A stretch of 64,000 nucleotides of DNA, taken from assembly GCA_965644315.1 (NCBI GenBank), contig CBFFRQ010000016.1, positions 62,001-126,000 of the forward strand, read 5' to 3'. Below are positions 23,077-31,460 of this stretch, one piece after another. Positions within the stretch are counted from its first letter, which is position 1. Every line of letters begins with the position of its first letter. Both the position numbers and the translations under genes were made by a program. Under the pieces are notes generated by a model. That model did not search any database. It was given only the letters and a program-made list of their open reading frames with translations, and was not told where the DNA came from. This stretch comes from Caecitellus pseudoparvulus (taxonomy: Eukaryota > Bigyra: Bicosoecida).

Positions 23077-23792
23077 CAACGCCTTGGGGGAGGCCCCGGC
23101 CGTGCAGGAGCGGCCGGACCCTTGCCCTTGGGCGCCGTGCTCGGAGCCGTGTAGGCTGCCTGGCAGGCTGCGGCAGACTTGGCCAGGGCTGCGTCCGCCT
23201 CGCTGAGTCCTGCCAGCTGCCCCGCATCGTACCCAAGCCGGGTAGCTTCGTGCTGCTCCTGCACCCGAGCCAGACCTTGCCGCACTACAGCCTCCTTTTC
23301 AGCGATGCTGCGTTCAATGAGGCCTTTGGCAGCCCGGCACATCATGTCATGACTGAATTCTAACTCAGCTAGTTCGACTGTGCGCAAGACATCGCAAGGG
23401 GTGCGTGCGGAGTGCAGGCGGAAGGAAAAGCTGCACGTGCGATGCTGAGTCGCTGCGACCAAGTCTGCCAGCGCACCTTTCGCTGTCAAGCTCCACTTGT
23501 CGCCAGGAGCCACCTCCACAAACACGGCAATGTGCGCATAGTGTTCTGGGATGGGCTGTGTCTGTGTTGGCTTGGACCACCGCGTGATGAAGGGGAAGAG
23601 GTTGTTGGTGATCATGCCCTGCGGTGGGTCGCGCTCTCGCACGGCGACTTGGTAGTCCCCCACCGCCCACTCCGCCAGGCGCGCGTCCAAGAAAGCACGA
23701 GCTGTCGCACGACGTGCCTGTCTGAGTTCTGCCCCTGAGACAGGCCCAGCAGCAGCCTGGCTCCCAGTCTGCGGTGCCGCCTGCGCACTCAT
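23076..23792 (-). CDS. Unknown protein, 238 residues
   Basis: Not recognised. A single frame from the ATG at 23792 (MSAQAAPQTG). The frame is open a little further upstream but without another ATG. It is mostly helical, with a central conserved-looking stretch (GMITNNLFPFITRW and HIAVFVEVAPGDKW), a hydrophilic helix (IERSIAEKEAVVRQGLARVQ) and a Pro/Arg-rich end. No signal peptide or membrane span. The DHHC gene converges on it and the acyltransferase gene lies upstream on the same strand. Confidence 0.5.
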   Translation of the reverse strand: MSAQAAPQTGSQAAAGPVSGAELRQARRATARAFLDARLAEWAVGDYQVAVRERDPPQGMITNNLFPFITRWSKPTQTQPIPEHYAHIAVFVEVAPGDKWSLTAKGALADLVAATQHRTCSFSFRLHSARTPCDVLRTVELAELEFSHDMMCRAAKGLIERSIAEKEAVVRQGLARVQEQHEATRLGYDAGQLAGLSEADAALAKSAAACQAAYTAPSTAPKGKGPAAPARPGPPPRR

Positions 23793-23945
23793 GGTGCAGG
23801 TACGGTGGGCAGCCGGTGCTGCCTGCACCCGGCCAAGCTAACACGTGGACGGCAACTGGGTACAATGCGGAGGTGCATCAGATTCACCAGAACGCTATGA
23901 TGAGTGTATTGGCCATGGGGCGCTGGTGCACGCGAGGGGAAGGGC

Positions 23946-26186
23946 TCACCCTTGAGAAGGTGTGTCATCGGACCACAGCCTCTGCAAGCGCCACGCCACG
24001 AGGTCCTTGATCCACGGCACTTCCCCTTGGTCGTGGATGACCCCCGCAGAGCCCAGCTCCAGCCCGGGGTGCACAAACACCAGGAGCCACCACATGACAA
24101 ACAGGTGCAGGGCCACCCCCAGCACCAGCACCAGCCAATTGTACGCGAGCACAGGCCAGCGCAGCACGGCGTGCACTGGGTTGGACAGCAGAATAGCTGT
24201 GAGGGGCGTGACCACCAGTGCATCCAGCACCCAACACACTGCGAAGACCAGGAGCGTAGACGCCACGGTGGCAGCCCAGAACCATGCCACCGTCGGCGGG
24301 CTCCCAGCCGGGATGCGGGGGGCGGTGTCCGGGTACGTCCCATCCACCTCCAGGCGGGCCACTGCCGCAAGGGGGCCGTGTGGTGCAGACGGCCAGCACT
24401 TGGCAACTGTCTCCCCCCACTCGGCGGCAATGTGTGGGTCTGGCGAGTAGTCCTCGGGCGAGGGCACGGCCCCCCAGACTGCCTGCACGGCGGAGGCGTT
24501 CATGCCGGCACCCGCCCCATCAGCCGCAAGGATGCCGGCAGGCCAGGTGCCATTGAGCCACATGTTCATGTTGGCGACGGAGCTGGCATGCGGGTGCAGG
24601 ACGGGGCGTGGGACGGGGAGGGGCATGGTGCTGTCCGGCATGAGCAGGGCGGGGTCACGGTACAGCAGCAGCTGCAGCATGGGGTGCAGCAGGTAGGCAA
24701 GGTAAGACAGCCGAGCCATGGGGCGCCACGCCTTGTGCGCCAATACCTGCGTGGCCATTGAGGGCGGTGTAGCTGCCTGGGGCGTCTTGTGGGAGCGCAG
24801 AAGGGGTGCGCCCAGCACCAAGACACCCACCAGCCAGCTCCACGCAAGCGCAGAGCCGATGGAGCCCACATGCACCAGCATGTGCCAGTCGATACTGGGT
24901 GCCAGGGCGGCATCTGGTGCAGTGAGGGCCAGGAAGGCGACGAAGGCGGCTGGTGCCAGGCATCGCAGGGCAGTCGGCAGGGTTGCTGCGCTGAGGAGCC
25001 AGTCCACCGCCTGGCGAGCTGTCTGGTTGTGGCCTGTCTGCCAGCTGTGCAGGATCCAGGCAAGGAGCACGCCGATGTACAACACGCCCATGCGGTTGAA
25101 GGGGTGCATGTACCACCACAGCCCCGTCATGCCCAAGAACACCCCACCCGCCGGCAGCATGCGCAAGTGCACGTGGGTCACTGCCCGAGCCAGACTACCC
25201 AGCGCCAGCACGACAGCGACGAAAGCCGGCAGGCGCCAGGACTTGTGCAGGGCCAGCACTCTGGCCACCAGCGGGAACAGCAGGTAGAAGAAGGTGTACT
25301 GCGTGGTCAGGTTCCAGGTGTGGATGAGCGTGCCGCCGTACGGCGCGATGGACTGCAGGTGCAGGAGGTGGGTCCACCACAGCTCACAGCCGTTAGTGGC
25401 ACAGGAGGCGTCCTCTGCCATGAACCTGGCAAAGCTGGCCCGTGAGTCGTTGCGGATGCTGCCGAGGTTGTATGCGCAGCCGGGGAAGAGGACGAGGCAG
25501 TGCAGGACCAAGGCCAGCGCGATGGGGGGCATGATGCGCACAAAACGGCGGTACCAGCTGCCTTCATGGCGACTGCAACAGCCTGCCTGCTCGTCAGACG
25601 CAGCTGAGGTCCTCTCCAGGGCTGACCCACGCGAATCGCCGTCCGCAGCGCGCTTACTGAGAGCGACGGAGGCTTTGGCAGCCTTGCGCATGAACTGCAG
25701 GCCCAGTAGGAAGCCTGTGAGCACGAGGAAGGCATCCACTACCAAATACCCGATGGAGAGCAGCCACTGTGACTGCGCAGTAGGGGGAGCAGGGGACGGG
25801 GCGCAGCAGTGAGGGTTGCTGCCGCAGTGCGGAAAGTGCCAGCAGCTCCAGGTCACCTTCGCAATGGCTTGAAACTCGTGCCGACACATCCAGTTGATCA
25901 TGAAACACAGCGAGTGAAAGGCAATGATCCACAAGTTAGCGATGGACCGCAGCCCATCCAGGGCGGTGGTGTGCAGGGTGCGTGGCAGGCCGTCCATGCC
26001 GCAGGGTTGGGGAAGGTGAAGCTCAACACGCCTTCGCTCAAACCGCAGCTGTGTGTAGACCAGGCCGAGTCGCCAGGGCGGGCACAGAGAGGTCGTAAGG
26101 GTGTGTAGCAAAATGATCTTCGATCGCCACATCCATGCCTGGGCCTGCAGGCGCAGGCTGTGTTTGAAGTATTCGCGGGTTCGCAT
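23946..26186 (-). CDS. Acyltransferase 3 family multi-pass membrane protein
   Basis: A membrane acyltransferase of the OafA/NRF-6-type fold, moving acyl groups to sugars, lipids or other acceptors; the acceptor cannot be read. A single open frame of 746 residues from the ATG at 26186. The family N-terminal signature is present as LDGLRSIANLWIIAFHSLCF, with the conserved His in the first span. Then come LVVDAFLVLTGFLLGLQFM, the Arg-rich YRRFVRIMPP and at least eight further hydrophobic spans to the end. The segment HTWNLTTQYTFFYLLFPL is typical of the eukaryotic NRF-6-like branch. Long lumenal loops carry Cys residues. It is divergent with the methionine aminopeptidase gene, 154 nt between starts. 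Exon 1 upstream cannot be excluded. Confidence 0.8.
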   Translation of the reverse strand: MRTREYFKHSLRLQAQAWMWRSKIILLHTLTTSLCPPWRLGLVYTQLRFERRRVELHLPQPCGMDGLPRTLHTTALDGLRSIANLWIIAFHSLCFMINWMCRHEFQAIAKVTWSCWHFPHCGSNPHCCAPSPAPPTAQSQWLLSIGYLVVDAFLVLTGFLLGLQFMRKAAKASVALSKRAADGDSRGSALERTSAASDEQAGCCSRHEGSWYRRFVRIMPPIALALVLHCLVLFPGCAYNLGSIRNDSRASFARFMAEDASCATNGCELWWTHLLHLQSIAPYGGTLIHTWNLTTQYTFFYLLFPLVARVLALHKSWRLPAFVAVVLALGSLARAVTHVHLRMLPAGGVFLGMTGLWWYMHPFNRMGVLYIGVLLAWILHSWQTGHNQTARQAVDWLLSAATLPTALRCLAPAAFVAFLALTAPDAALAPSIDWHMLVHVGSIGSALAWSWLVGVLVLGAPLLRSHKTPQAATPPSMATQVLAHKAWRPMARLSYLAYLLHPMLQLLLYRDPALLMPDSTMPLPVPRPVLHPHASSVANMNMWLNGTWPAGILAADGAGAGMNASAVQAVWGAVPSPEDYSPDPHIAAEWGETVAKCWPSAPHGPLAAVARLEVDGTYPDTAPRIPAGSPPTVAWFWAATVASTLLVFAVCWVLDALVVTPLTAILLSNPVHAVLRWPVLAYNWLVLVLGVALHLFVMWWLLVFVHPGLELGSAGVIHDQGEVPWIKDLVAWRLQRLWSDDTPSQG

Positions 26187-26340
26187 CGCACGGGACAGGC
26201 TAGAGGTGTGTGGGCTGCCACATTGCCTGCGTCGCCATCATCCCAAGTACCCGGTCAAAGCGAGACACCCGAAGATAGTCAGGGGCGTGGCTTGGGTCAC
26301 CTTGCATGCATGAAGTATACTCACAGGCCCAGCAGGCACC

Positions 26341-27423
26341 ATGGCGTTGTCAAGACGGCTTGCCGCGGTCGCGAGGGCTGCGTGCGGAAATCGAGCCGCC
26401 ATTTCGTCCAGCGCTGGCACTGCAGCCCGCGTGCGGCCCATGGTGCACATGTCGGGGTCCAAGCGCAAGGGAAAGCGTGGTGTCATAGGGAAACCCTTCC
26501 CTGTGGAGCCTGCCCGTGTGACAGCTCCTCTCACAGTGCCAGAGGGCATTGCCCGTCCAGCCTACGCAGACACAGGCACGGCACCCAGCACGGCTCACGT
26601 GTTGGAAGTCCTGGATGAAGGCGGCATTGCCGACATCCGCGCGGCCGCGGGCCTGGCCAGGGATGTCCTGGCAGAAGCAGGCGGCATTCTGCAGCCCGGC
26701 ATGACGACCGACGACATCGACGCCTTCGTGCACAAGGCCATCGTGGCCGGTGGAGCGTACCCCGCCCCCTTGAACTACATGGGCTTCCCCAAGAGCGTCT
26801 GCACCAGCGTGAACGAGGTGGTGTGCCACGGCATCCCCGACCTGCGCCCGCTGGAGGCAGGGGACATTGTCTCCATCGACGTGTCCCTGTACGGGTGGGG
26901 CAAGTGCGGAGACACCTGCCGCACCTTTATCGTGCCGGACGGGGAGGGGGCGGAGCAGGGCGAGGAGGCGGTGGATGGAGACAGCGCACACCTGGTGCGG
27001 GCGGCAAAGGCCTGCCTGGACGCTGGCTCGGCGATGGCAGTGGAGGGCGCCAACGTGAATCTGGTGGGGGACGCGGTGTGGCAGGCCACACGGGAGTGGG
27101 GTGTCTCCAACGTCGACTCCATGTGCGGCCACGGCATCGGCAGCAACATGCACCAGGCGCCTCTGGTGCTGCACTGCCCCAACAACGTCTACACGCCCCT
27201 GCAGGCGGGCATGGTGATCACGGTGGAGCCCATGGTGGTGCAGGGCTCGGGGTCTGTGACCAAGTGGGCCGACGGCTGGACCATCACCACTGTGGACAGG
27301 GGGCTGGCAGCCCAGTTCGAGCACATGCTGCTCATCAACCCTGACGGTGCGCCGCCTGACGTGTTGACCGCTTGGGAGGGCGCCAGACATGCGACCTGCC
27401 CATGGCTGCCAGGACAGGGGTGA
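26341..27423 (+). CDS. MAP1D: Methionine aminopeptidase type I, organellar (MAP1D-like)
   Basis: Removes the initiator Met from nascent proteins. A single frame of 360 residues. About 80 residues precede the catalytic domain; the first 30 are rich in Arg, Ala and Ser without acids, fitting a mitochondrial or plastid transit peptide. The signature NYMGFPKSVCTSVNEVVCHGIPD is near-perfect. All five metal ligands are present: D180, D191, H264 (GHGIG), E296 (VEPMV) and E327 (QFEHMLL), plus H163. A short insert, GEGAEQGEEAVDGDS, lies between ligands two and three. No zinc-finger N-terminal domain, which separates it from cytosolic MAP1. Confidence 0.93.
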   Translation: MALSRRLAAVARAACGNRAAISSSAGTAARVRPMVHMSGSKRKGKRGVIGKPFPVEPARVTAPLTVPEGIARPAYADTGTAPSTAHVLEVLDEGGIADIRAAAGLARDVLAEAGGILQPGMTTDDIDAFVHKAIVAGGAYPAPLNYMGFPKSVCTSVNEVVCHGIPDLRPLEAGDIVSIDVSLYGWGKCGDTCRTFIVPDGEGAEQGEEAVDGDSAHLVRAAKACLDAGSAMAVEGANVNLVGDAVWQATREWGVSNVDSMCGHGIGSNMHQAPLVLHCPNNVYTPLQAGMVITVEPMVVQGSGSVTKWADGWTITTVDRGLAAQFEHMLLINPDGAPPDVLTAWEGARHATCPWLPGQG

Positions 27424-27958
27424 GGGCTGGTCCCCGCAAAGACCGCTGTGGGGTGCCAGGGGGCCATGCTTGTTGTGCTGGACAAGCAGTGTGGGCACCA
27501 TTGGCAATAGTGCGCTGGGTGTGCCGATGCGGGGAGTGCTTGCGTTGCAGAGCCTGGTGATGTCATGTGATGGGACGCCAGAGGGCTGGCTGCAGCGGGC
27601 GACCAGCACAGGTTTCATTTTCAGAGCCCCCACCTACTAATGATGAATGCATCTCCTGCACGTCTTCAAACGACGGCTGCTGCCCCTGCTCTGCTCGAAA
27701 CTGCCCCTGGCAGGCACGTGCCGACACGTCAGGAAGCTCCGTTGGCTGCCTCTTGGCTGCGCAACGCTGGCAGTTCAGAGGGAGCGCTGCGCCCCCTCAG
27801 CCCCGCTATCGTTGCCAAGCGACAGCTTTTGTTGCGCTGGTGGCCTGCTGACCGCGTCTTTTCCCGGCACAAGCTCCTGAGGCGTTGCAGCACTGCCGCC
27901 CCTGCAGCCGCACTGCGACGTAGCTGAAACCTCGCCCTCGTCTCCGCCCCCCTCCACG
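27424..27958. other. Intergenic region between two plus-strand genes
   Basis: These 535 nt hold the 3' end of the aminopeptidase gene and the promoter of the following gene. An ATGCAT occurs at 27647-27652. No coding frame I can support. Confidence 0.45.
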
Positions 27959-29470
27959 ATGAGCGGGCAGGGTCATGCAGGGACGCTGGCAAGCAGTGGC
28001 CGAATGGTGCTGCAGCACTGGTCAGATGCCAGTGCAGGCCGGCCGCCCTCTGCGGGGCATGGGCAGGGGTTTGCGAGGCAAGCCAGTGCCCAGCCCAGCC
28101 ACTTCCCAATCTCCGCAGGCGCACAAACCGCTACCTGGCAGCAGGGGGGCGCAGCTCCGGGACACTATAGCTCCACTTCGCCTCGCATGGCGCCTGGTGC
28201 ATCCTTTGGCGTCCCTGCAGGGCCCATGGGCGAATACCACCCACCAGGCGGGGGAGGCATGCTGCCCTTGCCGCTGCCGGCCTCGCCGAGACACGGCGGG
28301 GACGACGCCGCAGCACAGCCTTGGCGCCCTCACTCATCTTTGAAGTATGGAGACGAGAGTGGCGCCACCTGGCGCCCAGCCACCCCTAGCCACGTCCCTG
28401 CCACGTCGCAAGGTGCAGGTGCGGTGTACGCCACAGGCGGCGGCAGTGGTGACTTCGGCGCCACATCAAGCAGTGGTGGCAGCAGCTCCGCATACCCTGC
28501 CTACTCCAGTGCGCGGGGACCAGCTGTATCGGAGCGCTTCCTTAAGTTGGTGGACACAGTGTGCAACGACCTGCACCGTCTGGGCGTGCACGACGTCACC
28601 ATTCCCATGTTTGAGCAGCACTTCGCACGCATGCGCAATGGGAAGAAGGTGGCCTACCGCAAACTGGGCTACTCCTCCATGCAGCACTTGTTCTCGTCGC
28701 AGCCCAGCCGCTTCCTGGTGCGCCTGCTGCCCGACGGCAATGTCGGCATCCAAACCACTTCCTACGCCGCCTACCAGGCCAAGGTCAGGGGGGGCACATC
28801 GCAAGCTGCCAGTGGGCACCCACACCAGCCCATGCACCCCAGCGCTGCCCCACAGCACTACGGTGGGCACTACCAAGCCCCCGCCGCGCCTGGGGGCGGT
28901 GGCGGTGCCGGCGGAGGAGGGGGTTACACCCCTCGAGCAGGGGGCGCGCCACCTGCCCAGCACGGCACTGGCCTGCAGCAGCCCTTCGCGGGGGCCCGCA
29001 GCGCCCGTGGAGCAGAGATGCCTTTCCCTCGCTCGCCGACAGAGAGCCAGGCACCAGTGCCTGTGACGGTGGGGTTCGCACCCCCCCCTCCAGAGAGCGT
29101 CACGGCCTCCACGGCACACTCCACTGCCTCCTCCTCCGCAGCATCTCAGTTCCAGTCCCCTGGCAGTCACAGCGGGGCTCAGGGCGGTGGTGGCGGCGGC
29201 AGTGTCTCCTCCCAGCTGTCCGCCGCCACTGGCCTGGAGGGCTCCTCTTCCTACGCCGGGTACAACGCCTGGCCCACCCCCAAAGGTGCCAGCAAGTCCA
29301 CGACAGCGGGGGCAGGTGCCTCCAGCACCTGGACGACGGGGGTGGCGTCCGCCCCCGCCACCATTTGGGGCGCTGCCGAGCGGGGGGGTGATCGCCCCCC
29401 CAGCGCATCCGGCGCGCCTGAGGAGATGGTGGATGCTCTCGTGGAGGAGGAGGAGGGGACGCACAAGTGA
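27959..29470 (+). CDS. LOTUS/OST-HTH-like protein with disordered Gly/Ser/Pro flanks
   Basis: Probable RNA-granule type protein. A single frame of 503 residues from the ATG at 27959. The first 190 residues are low complexity (Gly, Ser, Pro, His, Gln). A folded domain follows (about residues 193-265): FLKLVDTVCNDLHRLGVHDV...FEQHF...KLGYSSMQHLFSSQPSRFLV and then a beta end, the arrangement of a LOTUS/OST-HTH winged helix, including the LGYxSMxxLF core. The remaining 235 residues are again Gly/Ser/Pro-rich with an acidic end. This is the second LOTUS-like protein in the window; the two share only the domain. It converges with DCAF4, 32 nt between stops. Confidence 0.6.
   Translation: MSGQGHAGTLASSGRMVLQHWSDASAGRPPSAGHGQGFARQASAQPSHFPISAGAQTATWQQGGAAPGHYSSTSPRMAPGASFGVPAGPMGEYHPPGGGGMLPLPLPASPRHGGDDAAAQPWRPHSSLKYGDESGATWRPATPSHVPATSQGAGAVYATGGGSGDFGATSSSGGSSSAYPAYSSARGPAVSERFLKLVDTVCNDLHRLGVHDVTIPMFEQHFARMRNGKKVAYRKLGYSSMQHLFSSQPSRFLVRLLPDGNVGIQTTSYAAYQAKVRGGTSQAASGHPHQPMHPSAAPQHYGGHYQAPAAPGGGGGAGGGGGYTPRAGGAPPAQHGTGLQQPFAGARSARGAEMPFPRSPTESQAPVPVTVGFAPPPPESVTASTAHSTASSSAASQFQSPGSHSGAQGGGGGGSVSSQLSAATGLEGSSSYAGYNAWPTPKGASKSTTAGAGASSTWTTGVASAPATIWGAAERGGDRPPSASGAPEEMVDALVEEEEGTHK
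29382..29401 (+). repeat. G7-TGATCG-C7 inverted repeat
   Basis: Seven G, six-base palindromic loop, seven C, inside the LOTUS-like coding sequence, where it reads ERGGDRPP. One of seven such G-run/C-run hairpins in the window. Confidence 0.8.
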
Positions 29471-29502
29471 CCCGTATGCTATACACATGAATCCTAAATA
29501 CA

Positions 29503-31033
29503 TTATCGCTTCACGTCCACCCCTGCGGCAGAGATGGCGCACTGCATGCCTGAGGACACCAGCCCCACGCCGTACCAGTGCGCCGAGTCGCCACACGTGA
29601 AGGGGGAGGGCGGCGCCACCACCTCTGACTGCATCACGGAAGCCAGCGTCTTGCCCCCAAGGCTCACCGCACACAGGGGGCGGGAGGGACTGTCCACATG
29701 CCACACCAGCAGGTGTCCCGTGCTCGTGGGGGCCAGCACGTACCGGCTGTGGCCTGCCCCGCCTACCATGGCCGCTACCCGAGCTGGCGTGTCCAACGGC
29801 AGCCCGCCAGTGCCAAAGAGGGTCCACTGGGGGGGGGCTCTGGTGTTGCGCACCGTCACCCGTGCCAGTGTGGCGGTGGTGCCTCGGCGCGTGCCGCAGG
29901 ACAGCACCACGATGCAGTCCGCTGACACGTTGGTGACACCCGGACCCCGCCAGGGCACACTGCGCAATGCAAGCACTATCGGGCGAGCCAAGTGGGGAAA
30001 GGGGATGTGAAGCCGTGTGCGGCGCCTGTTGGGCGGGCGGCCAGGCGGCGTGGCTGGTGAAAACAGCCACAGAGCATCCTGATGAACAGCCAAGGCAGCC
30101 GCGGGCATGGAGTCCGACCACACCCTGGCGAGCACTTTCAATGACGCAGGCAAGGTGTACGTTGCACGGCCGGGCACATCCGGGAGCAAGAGGGGGGCCT
30201 GCCCGGACCCCTGGCGGCTCACGAGCTCCGTGCGCAGATCGCCCACCGTCGCGGAACGGGGTGTAACAAAGCTGAAGGACTGGTAGTACCGCCTTGCCCG
30301 CCCTCTGTTGGGGCAGTGGAACAGGTCGGGGCCATTCTGATCCTCGAATCTAAGCAGGCTCTTCAAGACTATAAGAAAAAAGCCAGGAACGTTCGCTCCT
30401 GGCAGTCTCAACGACAGCCAGCGCACAAACTCCGGCCCCACAACTTTCGTGCGGCCGATCCACTGGCGATCGACAGACTGCAGTGGCTGTGATAGGGCCT
30501 GCGCGGCTCGCCGCACGGCTTGCAGCACGAGCATATTGGTCGCACGTTGCCACCAGTTGAGTCCCGTTGCAGGCTTGGAGGCAGTGCACGAACGGCAGCG
30601 ACGGGACAGGTGCCGAGGCAGCACGCCTGTCCGACGGGACTGCAAAGCCATGAGCAGGTGGGGGAAGGCTTGTCCACTGGGCGAAGTGGAGGGGCCGAGA
30701 GCAGTGGCCACTGGTGTGGACGGCTCGTCGACTTCGCTGGGGGACCGAGCGACGTAGTCTGCCGGCATGTGCCGTCCCCTCACGGGGTCGAACACATAGC
30801 CAGGTAACGTGGACACTCGTCGCTGTGTATGAGTCGGACCGCCTGCCTCGGAGCCGGCGTCTCGAGCGCTGTGGCCTGCAAGGGGCCAGCGTTTCGAGCA
30901 CGTTTCATGCCGCACTTTGAAGCGTATCCTCGCAGCAATGCAAGCCCAACACACGTGAACGTTGCGCCTCCAACGCAGCTTGGATGTCTGGGTTCATGCC
31001 CGCATGTCGACTTCGCTTTCTCCTCCTTGGCAT
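29503..31033 (-). CDS. DCAF4: DCAF4-like WD40 protein
   Basis: DCAF4 (WDR21) proteins are substrate receptors of CUL4-DDB1 ubiquitin ligases. On the minus strand exon 1 is 31033-30955 and exon 2 is 30875-29503 (79-nt intron, GTGTGT...CAG, phase 1), giving 483 residues. The start MPRRRKRSRHAGMNPDIQAAL resembles the basic DCAF4 N-terminus. LPGYVFDPVRGRHMP matches the family hallmark LPGFYxDxEKxRYF. The rest has diverged beta-propeller blades, for example ADCIVVLSCG...ATLARVTVRNTRAP and GHLLVWHVDSPSRPLCAV. An alternative donor six bases upstream gives the same phase. The propeller is less regular than in animal DCAF4. Confidence 0.68.
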
Positions 31034-31460
31034 GCCGGCGCTGGGCGGAATAGGAGTGGAGAACAATCACGCTCAATCGCATCCAGCTCGCGCACAGCCC
31101 GCTCGTCTGGGCTGGCGGTGTCTCGGGAAGTTCAGAGGCTTGAAATGGCCATCTTCCTTCCATTGCACCCCTCGACTGGACCTTCTGCTGCCTCTGGATT
31201 GTGCCTTTGCGACTGGGTTGTCATGTTGGTGAACCAGGCAATCTTGCGAAGGGACTGCGGACCCCAAAAACCATACTGGCCACACTGCAGGGAGACACGC
31301 CCCTGTCGTTGTGACAGACCTGCAAGTTTTCCATCTGGGTTCCCGTGTGCCGCGCCTGCACAGGCTTCGAGATCGCCAGGCCGGCAGCGGAAATTGACGC
31401 TTGCGGCCACGCCACGCCAGACCTCCATTTCGGGCTGGGCAGCGACCTGAGGATCAAACC
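31034..31460. other. Divergent promoter region DCAF4 / MCM4
   Basis: These 427 nt lie between two divergent starts. They contain the CAATTTCCGC-type element at 31386-31396, 64 nt before the MCM4 ATG. Confidence 0.5.
31386..31396 (-). promoter_or_regulatory. CAATTTCCGC-type element upstream of MCM4
   Basis: The plus strand reads AGCGGAAATTG, that is 10 of 11 bases of the recurrent element in reverse. GCGGAAA is also close to an E2F core (TTTSSCGC), apt for an MCM gene, but the same element precedes genes unrelated to the cell cycle. Confidence 0.4.

Noticed and set aside
26350-27633. 427-codon open frame on the minus strand
   Set aside because: Antisense to the methionine aminopeptidase, whose five metal ligands are all present.
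28466-30121. 551-codon open frame on the minus strand
   Set aside because: Covers parts of two real genes in a non-coding frame; no motif.
29503-30954. Non-ATG start of the DCAF4 frame at 30954
   Set aside because: A GTG start is unlikely in a nuclear gene; an upstream ATG exon joined in matching phase gives the expected basic N-terminus.
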